Assembly (NCBI GenBank): GCA_014729055.1
Contig: WJKO01000076.1
Coordinates: forward strand, 1-7,989
Source: Promethearchaeota archaeon
GTDB lineage: Archaea; Asgardarchaeota; Lokiarchaeia; Sigyniarchaeales; Promethearchaeaceae
Reading direction: 5' to 3'
DNA: 7,989 nucleotides
The position numbers and the translations under genes are program-made. Of this stretch, positions 1 to 7,200 are shown piece after piece (position 1 is the first letter of the stretch; every line of letters begins with the position of its first letter). Under the pieces are notes generated by a model that worked only from the letters and a program-made list of their open reading frames with translations, did not search any database and was not told the origin of the DNA.

Positions 1-21
1 GATGTTAATTAAGTGCGGTTG

Positions 22-28
22 TTATATA
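22..28 (+). promoter_or_regulatory. Candidate archaeal TATA box of the SIR2-TPR gene
   Basis: TTATATA lies about 70 bases before the start codon. If it is a TATA box, transcription would begin roughly 25 bases downstream, near positions 48-54, giving a leader of about 45 bases that contains the Shine-Dalgarno-like sequence. The region just upstream is not a convincing purine-rich BRE. In AT-rich DNA such a match can occur by chance, so this is an inference supported mainly by its spacing to the dyad and the start codon. Confidence 0.4.
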
Positions 29-50
29 GATCATAAGCGGATTGTAATAG

Positions 51-66
51 TGATCAAGTTTGATCA
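51..66. promoter_or_regulatory. Perfect 7-bp inverted repeat, candidate operator
   Basis: TGATCAA (51-57) and TTGATCA (60-66) are exact reverse complements separated by the two bases GT, making a 16-bp dyad. Each arm contains a GATC, at 52-55 and 62-65. These are 10 bp apart, about one helical turn, and a third GATC lies at 29-32. The dyad sits at the transcription start predicted from the TATA-like box, where a bound dimeric repressor would block initiation. The symmetry is seen directly; the operator role is inferred. Confidence 0.4.
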
Positions 67-80
67 AAAATTCGTCAGCT

Positions 81-87
81 GGAGAAG
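81..87 (+). promoter_or_regulatory. Ribosome binding site of the SIR2-TPR gene
   Basis: GGAGAAG lies 10 bases before the ATG at 98 and contains the GGAG core of an archaeal Shine-Dalgarno sequence. An in-frame TAA at 92-94 rules out any start further upstream. The ATG at 98 is therefore well supported. Confidence 0.55.
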
Positions 88-97
88 ATATTAAACC

Positions 98-2809
98 ATG
101 AAAAATATTGATTTTGATTTTCAAAAAGTGCTTGCATCAAGTGAGATGCTGACATTTTTAGCGGGTGCAGGTATTTCTGTTGATGCACCCTCTTGTTTAC
201 CCTCAGCAACGCATATTACCGGTGATATTATTCAATTTTGTTGTCCAGAAGAGGTTTCGCAAGATATACTTTCTGAAAATTTTGTAAAAAAAATTCGATT
301 TGAGTTTATTCTACAATTATTCAGAGATGAATTAGATCCAAACCTAAAAATAATGGAATACTATGCACAAGCAAAGAAACCAAATACAATGCATAGATTC
401 CTCGCAGATATGATTAGAAAGGGTCATATTGTAATGACTACTAATTTTGACTATTTAATCGAATATGCACTCGGTCGAGATAACCCAAACGCAACCGCTA
501 TTATTACAGCCAATGATTTCTTATCATATAAGGATCCAATTAAACTAGCGGAATCAGCAGTCCATCCAATCTATAAACTTCATGGATCACAAGAAAATAT
601 TTTTACAGGTGAAAATACCATAGATTCAGTTATAACTACGCTGGATGCATTTGTGAGGGAAAAAGAAGAGAATGTTTTTTCACTTCCTTTATATGAAAGG
701 GATATGTTTAATAATGCTTGTAAAGGTAGGACCTTAGTCGTTATGGGATATTCGGGTGGTGATGTTTTTGATATCATTCCCGCATTAATGCAGACAACGA
801 GTCTTAAAAGAATAATCTGGATTGAACATATAGGAAATATGGATAATAAGACCAACATTTATAGAATAAAATCAACAAATAATAAACCAAATTCTGATCT
901 TGACGAATTACTTTCACAATTACATCGATCAACCGGAGTCGAGATAATAAAGATCCAAGGAAAAACATCTGCTATTTGTTCAAGTGCAATAGAACGAGAA
1001 AAAGATTTAAAAGATGAGAACTTAACCAATAGGACTGAAGAACCTATAAAATGGCTTCAAGATCACTTTCCGCAGTTAGAGGAAGTAGAAAGACAGCACA
1101 TTGCTGGAAGAATATATTCTAATTATGGACAGCCTAAGAAAGCATTGCAATATTTCCAAAAAGCCTACGAATTATTTGAAAAATCACATAATATAAGAGG
1201 CATGGCAAACGAGCTCATGAATTTCGGACGTTTGCATGGTGAAATCGGGGAACCCCAAAAAGCATTGAAATATTATAAAAGGGCATATCTAATGCTAGAA
1301 AATACTAAACACATAGAAGATAGAGTAAAAATAGTCGGAAATATGGGGATAATTTATATGGATATAGGCGACTCAAAGAAAGCATTAGAACACTATAATA
1401 GAGCATATAAGATGAACAAAAAGTTAAATAATAGGCATGGAATAGCAAATAATCTCGGAAATATGGGATGGGTTTACAGAAATACGGGAGAACCAGAGAT
1501 GGCATTAGAAAAATACCAAAGTGCATACAAGATTCATAAAGAACTCAATAACTTACAAGCGATGGCGATCGATATTGGAAATATAGGGATGATATACATG
1601 GATATGGGCAAAAAAAAAGAAGCATTAGATTATTGCCAACAATCGTACGATATACATAAAGAAATCAATGATTTGCAAGGTATAGCAACCGATCTCTCGT
1701 ATTTTGGCATGATTTACATTCATGCCGGACAATTACATACTGCATTAGAATATTATCAAAAGGCATACAAGATTCATAAGCAAATTAATAATTTAAGAGA
1801 AATGGCATCTGATCTTGGAAATATAGGATTAATTCTAATAGATTCGGGTAAATTGAAGCAAGCTTTGCAATATATTGAGAAAGCATACGAAATCAACAAA
1901 GATCTTCATAATTTGTTAGGAATCAGTGCGAATCTTGCGAATATGGGATTAGTATACTTAACTTCGGGCGATTTAAATAAAGCATTAGAGTGTTATCAAA
2001 AAGCATTCAAAATTAGTCAAGAATTAAATAATCTTAAAGATATAGCAACCATTTTAGGGAATTTAGTTACTATATACACTTCAAAAGAAGAACCAGAGAA
2101 AGCACTTGAATATTCTAAACAAGGATACAAAATTTATGAAAAACTCAACAATTTAATAGGTATGGCGAGGAATTTGACTGACAGGGGAATCTTATATATG
2201 AATATGGGTAACACAGAGAAAGCCTTAGAAATTTCTCGGAAATCACATACACTTTACGAAAAAATTAACGATTTAGAAGGGATGGCAAAACAGCTTAACA
2301 ACATGGGTTTTATATATAGTCAGACGGGAGACAACCAAAACGCATTGAGATTTTACAGGAAAACACATGAGATTTATAAAAAACTTAATAAAGTAAAGGA
2401 AGTAGGAGACGTACTTGATAATATGGGAACAATATATGGCGTTATAGGAAATAATGAAAAGAGCTTAGAATATCATCAGAACGCATATAGTATTTATGAA
2501 CAACTCAATGATGTGAATGAAATGGCAATAATTCTTGAATCTATAGGTGTGGAATATCTTAATCTAAAGCATTGGAATAAAGCAGAAGAATGCTTTTTAA
2601 AAATCCATTCGTTAAATCCTGATAATACCTCATATGCATATAATTTGGCTTGTCTATTTTCAAAAAAACGGCAAAAAAACACGATGTTAGATTGGTTAAA
2701 GACGGCAATCAGTTTAAATAATGAATACAAACAATTAGCCGCGAGGGATAAAGATTTCATAGATTATTGGAATGATTCTGATTTCCAATCTCTTGTGGGA
2801 TCTCAGTAA
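98..2809 (+). CDS. SIR2-like domain protein with 13 tetratricopeptide repeats (putative NADase/sensor)
   Basis: The 903-residue product is predicted cytoplasmic, with no signal peptide or membrane helix. Residues 1 to about 235 form a SIR2-like Rossmann domain: the nucleotide-binding motif GAGIS is at 23-27, TTNFD at 114-118, KLHGS with the candidate catalytic His at 160-164, and GYSGGD at 217-222. N116 and H162 correspond to the Asn/His pair needed for NAD cleavage in SIR2 defence proteins such as ThsA and DSR2. No CxxC pairs of a zinc ribbon are present, which argues against a classical sirtuin deacetylase. A linker (about 235-329) leads to 13 TPR units of 40 residues (330-849), of the spaced LGN/kinesin-light-chain type. 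A degenerate TPR follows at about 852-880, then a capping end resembling those of other TPR proteins. The domains are clear; NADase activity and a role in immunity are inferred. A signalling or scaffold role is the main alternative. Confidence 0.9.
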   Translation: MKNIDFDFQKVLASSEMLTFLAGAGISVDAPSCLPSATHITGDIIQFCCPEEVSQDILSENFVKKIRFEFILQLFRDELDPNLKIMEYYAQAKKPNTMHRFLADMIRKGHIVMTTNFDYLIEYALGRDNPNATAIITANDFLSYKDPIKLAESAVHPIYKLHGSQENIFTGENTIDSVITTLDAFVREKEENVFSLPLYERDMFNNACKGRTLVVMGYSGGDVFDIIPALMQTTSLKRIIWIEHIGNMDNKTNIYRIKSTNNKPNSDLDELLSQLHRSTGVEIIKIQGKTSAICSSAIEREKDLKDENLTNRTEEPIKWLQDHFPQLEEVERQHIAGRIYSNYGQPKKALQYFQKAYELFEKSHNIRGMANELMNFGRLHGEIGEPQKALKYYKRAYLMLENTKHIEDRVKIVGNMGIIYMDIGDSKKALEHYNRAYKMNKKLNNRHGIANNLGNMGWVYRNTGEPEMALEKYQSAYKIHKELNNLQAMAIDIGNIGMIYMDMGKKKEALDYCQQSYDIHKEINDLQGIATDLSYFGMIYIHAGQLHTALEYYQKAYKIHKQINNLREMASDLGNIGLILIDSGKLKQALQYIEKAYEINKDLHNLLGISANLANMGLVYLTSGDLNKALECYQKAFKISQELNNLKDIATILGNLVTIYTSKEEPEKALEYSKQGYKIYEKLNNLIGMARNLTDRGILYMNMGNTEKALEISRKSHTLYEKINDLEGMAKQLNNMGFIYSQTGDNQNALRFYRKTHEIYKKLNKVKEVGDVLDNMGTIYGVIGNNEKSLEYHQNAYSIYEQLNDVNEMAIILESIGVEYLNLKHWNKAEECFLKIHSLNPDNTSYAYNLACLFSKKRQKNTMLDWLKTAISLNNEYKQLAARDKDFIDYWNDSDFQSLVGSQ
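1085..2644 (+). repeat. 13 tandem coding repeats of exactly 120 bp (TPR array)
   Basis: The codons for the conserved 'K-A-L-E' of TPR helix B recur every 120 bases without one insertion or deletion. They start at 1142, 1262, 1382 and so on, to 2582. Each unit follows the pattern 'G-M-A-x-x-L-x-N-M-G-x-I-Y-x-x-x-G-x', then 'KALEYY-x-K-AY-x-I-x-K-x-x-NNL'. Most units have diverged at the DNA level, but an identical 17-mer occurs at 1523-1539 and 1763-1779, exactly two units apart. The array should fold as a right-handed superhelix that binds a protein or peptide partner. Confidence 0.95.
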
Positions 2810-2870
2810 ATTTGATGGTAATTTTCGGTGAATTTCAAAAATCTCAAGATAAAAAAACTAAAGCTATACA

Positions 2871-2880
2871 TTTTAAAATA
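2871..2880 (+). promoter_or_regulatory. Candidate TATA box of the sialidase-like gene
   Basis: TTTTAAAATA in the 94-bp gap between the first two genes resembles an archaeal TATA box. Initiation about 25 bases downstream would fall almost at the ATG, giving a very short or absent leader. The match is weak evidence in AT-rich DNA. The gene could instead be read through from the gene upstream, since the gap holds no clear terminator. Confidence 0.25.
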
Positions 2881-2892
2881 ACGAAGAATTAT

Positions 2893-2898
2893 AGGAAG
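2893..2898 (+). promoter_or_regulatory. Weak ribosome binding site of the sialidase-like gene
   Basis: AGGAAG ends 5 bases before the ATG at 2904. An in-frame TAG at 2892-2894 overlaps it and excludes any upstream start, so the ATG at 2904 is the first possible one. Confidence 0.4.
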
Positions 2899-2903
2899 AA
2901 ATT

Positions 2904-4025
2904 ATGATTCAATCGAATAAAGATCTAAAAATAGACACATTGACAAGACCAGTTATGGGTGAATTGCATCATGCTCACTGCTCCGGAATTGTATCTTGGT
3001 CTGACGGAGAACTGCTTGCGGTTTTTTACTGGGGAATAACTGAAGCACATCACGACCAGAAGATATTTGCTGTCCGAAAGAAACCCGATTCGGATAGGTG
3101 GTCAGATCCTTTCGTTATTGCGGATGATAGATTTCGTATGATGGGAAATCCTGCAATATGGATCGCTCCTGATACACACAAATTATTCTTGTTTTTTGTA
3201 AGATCGTGGGGGGGATGGGCTGTGTGCAATCCGAGATTTAAAACGAGCACAGACCGAGGGCATACTTGGTCCAAGGACAAACCTATATACAGATTTATTT
3301 CCAGAGGAATAAAAAACCCACCGATCATGACCAGTAAAGGAACTTATATTCTTCCCGCTTACGTGGAATTTGTTGATTATTATTCGGTATTTTATCGCAG
3401 TGAGGACACGGGCAAACATTGGAAAGATTGCGGTGCGAGAGTAAAGATAAAAGATAATGAAGTCCCCGAGGAGATTCTACTAAAACTGAAGCGACCATGG
3501 GGCAAACTCGTATTACAACCAACATTGATAGAAAGAATGGATGGGTCTCTGATTGCATTAATGCGAGCAAAACGTCCATTGGGTAAAATGTATTATACGG
3601 AAAGTTTCGACGACGGAAAATCGTGGAGTAATGCAAAACCATATATTCTTCCGAATCCAGGCGGCGGGTTTCATTGGCTACGCCTCCAGAGCGGAAGCAT
3701 CGCCATAATTTATAATCATGCACCTGTTCTGCCAGATCATGGATTTGAACGGAATCCTTTATCAGTTGCATTGAGTGAAGATGACGGAAAGTCTTGGACC
3801 TATCGCCGCAATATCATGGAAGCGAAAGGGGACGATGTGCATTTAAGAATAGGGGGATATCCTACCTTGACGCAACAAGAAGATGGAACTATTCACGCAA
3901 CGTGGACTTATAATTATCGCGGTGAATATCAAGGACAGAAGACTGGATTATCTGACATCAAATATACTTCATTTACCGAAGAATGGATTAAGCAAAAAAC
4001 TTTCTTTAACGATGTCTGGGAATAA
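2904..4025 (+). CDS. Sialidase-like BNR/Asp-box propeller protein (predicted neuraminidase family)
   Basis: The 373-residue product is a six-bladed beta-propeller of the sialidase superfamily. Four Asp-box motifs (S-x-D-x-G-x-x-W) are visible at residues 115-122, 166-173, 234-241 and 291-298, spaced as expected for successive blades. The N-terminal 'H-A-H-C-S-G-I ... DGELLAVFYWG-x-x-E' (about 23-47) and the closing 'YPTL ... DGTIHATWTYNYR ... IKYTSFTEEW' (about 319-363) match my memory of bacterial 'predicted neuraminidase' proteins (BNR_2/COG4692 type). The length is normal for that family. There is no signal peptide or membrane segment, so it should act in the cytoplasm. The true substrate is unknown: members of this fold hydrolyse or eliminate various glycosides, and I cannot place the canonical Arg triad. 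Two 60-base rows counted here (3241-3300, 3541-3600) have 25 and 24 G/C, against 17 and 18 in two rows of the preceding gene, so composition differs. Acquisition from bacteria is possible but not shown. Confidence 0.85.
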   Translation: MIQSNKDLKIDTLTRPVMGELHHAHCSGIVSWSDGELLAVFYWGITEAHHDQKIFAVRKKPDSDRWSDPFVIADDRFRMMGNPAIWIAPDTHKLFLFFVRSWGGWAVCNPRFKTSTDRGHTWSKDKPIYRFISRGIKNPPIMTSKGTYILPAYVEFVDYYSVFYRSEDTGKHWKDCGARVKIKDNEVPEEILLKLKRPWGKLVLQPTLIERMDGSLIALMRAKRPLGKMYYTESFDDGKSWSNAKPYILPNPGGGFHWLRLQSGSIAIIYNHAPVLPDHGFERNPLSVALSEDDGKSWTYRRNIMEAKGDDVHLRIGGYPTLTQQEDGTIHATWTYNYRGEYQGQKTGLSDIKYTSFTEEWIKQKTFFNDVWE

Positions 4026-4221
4026 ATAGAAGAGAATAACCAAGTTGATTTTATGGGTGCATATTTACCCAATATACACTATATGAGCCTTAGCCTTTTG
4101 AAGTTATAATTCCAAGCTTAGATATGAATGATATCCCCAATTGGACAGATTACGAAAACAAATAAGCAACTAATAATTAAAATTGGTTGAATTTTTTAGA
4201 GAGAATTTATAATGTAAGAAT
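4026..4221 (+). promoter_or_regulatory. 196-bp intergenic region with probable promoter of the subtilase gene
   Basis: This gap holds no convincing gene. A TATA-like TTAAAAT-type stretch at about 4173-4182 would place initiation near 4200-4207, just before the start at 4222. Another AT-rich element, TTTATAAT (4206-4213), is too close to the ATG to serve unless the start is misplaced. Small symmetric elements are present: GATAT/ATATC (4121-4125 and 4131-4135), the 8-bp palindrome CCAATTGG (4137-4144), and TGGGT/ACCCA (4054-4058 and 4067-4071). The last could be a weak hairpin ending the upstream transcript. None is strong alone. Confidence 0.3.
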
Positions 4222-7200
4222 ATGATTTTATTTAATTTGAAATTGACACGTATAAAAAAACATAAATTTGTTGCTTATTTTATTCTCTTTACCTTATTAT
4301 TGGGCGTCGTTCCTTATTCTAAATCTTTTAAAACTCCAGCTAATGATAACAAGGGTCCGCTTACTATTAATGATACAACTCATTCCACTGGAAAAATTTC
4401 CAATGAGGATATTCACGAAAATTCTGATGCGCGAGTTGTCCACGGGAATAGTCTGATCGATGCAAATGGAGATAAGATAGGGGATTCACTTAATGATCTC
4501 ATTAATGAATACAAATCTTGTAATACTAATGATGACAGAGATACCATTCAAGCGAGCCATTTAAAAGAAACTCTTCTTGGTAGCACGAGTAAAAAAGTTG
4601 AAGTTATTATCGACTTAAACCAAGAGCCGACTGAAGATATAATCTCATCTCTGGTGGTTAATTACGGCGCGGAGATAATATCTGTATATACACACGTAAT
4701 TTATGGAATCGCTGCGAATATCCCCATTGAGAATATTGAAGCGATTGCGGATATGTATGAAGTTACACTTATCGAGCAAAATACAAAAGCACACAGACAT
4801 TTAGATACTGGTGCAATCAATATCGGAGCTCGAGGCAACCAATATGTATGGGATGCCCCCACAGAAGTGAAAGGAAACTCCTCATATTCGATCGCAATTC
4901 TTGATACGGGAATTGACACATCTCATCCGGATATGGAAAATGTAATCTATTTCCATGATTTTACTGATTTAGGCTACGCGAATGGCACCACTGGTGTTGA
5001 TTTTGACCATCATGGAACACATTGTGCATCAATTGTAGCAGGGACAGGATCAGCTGATACAAATCCATATCAGATCAATCAAACATTTTCCTATGAATTC
5101 ACCGATACTATCGGTGCTTTCTATACACATTGGTTTGAAATAAAAGAGAATAGCGGGGATCCAAACACGGTATTGAATATGACATGGGACAATAGCGGGG
5201 GAGGTAGTGTAAATCTAAGTGTTGTCGAAAAGATTGGAGGATCTTTTTATTTAGTAGATGCTTGGGTTCAAAGCTCCTCATCACCAGTTATCAATAATGT
5301 AGGAAAATTATCCGCGGGCTGGTATAGTGTGGCGTGTATACCTGATTCGGAGGCAGCAAAAACGAAGAATTATTCAGTTCAAGTAACTCAAGAGTATAAT
5401 TATACACTTAACGGCGAAAGTAGTGGAGACCCAGTTTTTGTAGGTGTTGCACCCAATAGCAATCTAGTCGGTCTTAAGGTTCTCAATAATGACGGTGTTG
5501 GTACTTCGGCTTGGTTGATTGATGCTTTAGATTGGATTTCGGAAAATGGAACAAAATCCTTGTATAATATAACCGTTGTATCTATGTCTTTAGGTTTTGA
5601 AGAAGTTGTTGGTTCTGTTGACACGGCGGTAAATAATTTGGTTGATTCTGGCTTCGTATGTGTTTCATCAGCGGGCAATGATGGAACAAATTATGGAGAT
5701 AGTTCTATATTATCACCAGGAACAGCAAAAAAGTGTATTACCGTTGGAGCGGTTAATGATGCCTTTGAGATTACATATTATAGTTCAAATGGAAATGTAA
5801 CAATCCAGAAACCAGACGTGGTAGCTCCAGGAGGCACAGTAGCTGATAGTGGGTCTAATTCACCATATAATCAGATTATTGCAGCGGATTCAAATAATAA
5901 TGAAACAGAAATTAAAGGAATGCCGGATGTTTCTCCAGATGACTACGTGGGATTGCAAGGTACATCTATGGCAGCTCCATTCATTGCTGGTATCGCACAG
6001 TTAGCAATAGATAAAATGATACAGAATGAAGGAAAGATATGGACTTGGTCTCAAGCTAACGCTATGAAAATAAAACAATTGATATGTATGGGCACATGGG
6101 AAGTTGAAGGGGGAGAAACTTATGATGGTGATGGTGATAGCACGGCTCAAAATCCAAGTTTGGATCGATCGGGGCGTGATTATGTTGAGGGCTTTGGTAT
6201 GGCACGGGCAGATGCGGTGATTCAATCGCTAAATTCTACTCATTCTAGCCAGTTTATCAATAAGGAGTTTTATCTTGATCGTCGCAATGATACTCATGCC
6301 GGAGATCAGAAAGTAGTTGTCTATCCGACCGATCTTGAAGCGGGAATACAATATAATATCTCTGTAGAAGTGCCAGCAACTGGAGACTTTGACCTTATTC
6401 TCTATAATGGTGATTATAACGGTACAGATGGGGCCTGCACGGTCAATGCTACAAGCTTAACCGCAGGATTGGGAAATAATGAAAGCATTCTAATCACTCC
6501 GACTTCTGCAAATACATTCTATTGGTCAGTTAGGGCTGTAAGCGGGTATGGAATTTGTCGGGTATCCATTAAAAGACCTGTAGACTTAACTGTTGATTCA
6601 AACGTAACAAAATTGATTGCCTCTCCTAATTTTGACGCCAGGCTAAATTGTACATTTAAAGATGGTGGAACTGGTTTACCTTTAGTCGGAAAAATAATTG
6701 ATGTAAACACAAATTTAGGAACACTCAATACGAGCGCGGAGACAACTGATGCAAACGGTAGAATCTTCCTTAAATTGTCTGCGGAAGAGATTAGCGGTTC
6801 CTCTGATATCGCAACCATTACATTCAGTAGTACAGATCCCATTTTCGAGAATTTCTTTCAAATAGAATTTGTTGAAAACGATATCCCCGTACTAAACGAA
6901 CCTGGAGACATCTACTATGGTGAGAGCAATTCAAGTGCCTTCTATATCAACTGGACTATTACGGATAATAACCATACTGCGGACGCCAATTATACCGTGA
7001 CGGTTACTGGTGATGACTCTTCGGTAACAACTGGGGAATGGGGTGTGTCGGAACGCATTGATATAGACGTTTCGGGCTTATCATTAGGTACCTATTATTA
7101 TACAGTAGAAATTGAAGACGGATATGGCGGAGAAGATACGGATATGGTCAACGTTACAGTTGCTGAGTTTGAGTATACTCTTAGCGTAACCACAAATGTT

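Noticed and set aside
98..805. Classical sirtuin (protein deacetylase)
   Set aside because: The SIR2 motifs are present but the four zinc-binding cysteines in CxxC pairs are not; the motif spelling TTNFD and KLHGS fits the SIR2-like NADase type better.
1085..2644. CRISPR or satellite-type DNA repeat
   Set aside because: The 120-bp period is coding, in frame, and gives TPR helices; units differ at the DNA level and there are no spacer-repeat boundaries.
3325..3771. A 148-codon open frame on the minus strand inside the sialidase-like gene
   Set aside because: It lies fully antisense to a gene whose Asp boxes and family motifs are clear, its product shows no recognisable motif, and it has no visible ribosome binding site.
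4053..4109. Tiny open frame (18 codons) after the sialidase-like gene
   Set aside because: No ribosome binding site and no recognisable peptide; it overlaps the weak TGGGT/ACCCA inverted repeat.
4124..4165. Tiny open frame (13 codons) before the subtilase gene, possibly the end of a decayed gene
   Set aside because: Too short to judge, no ribosome binding site, and the frame is closed by a TAG at 4091-4093. It probably reflects chance.
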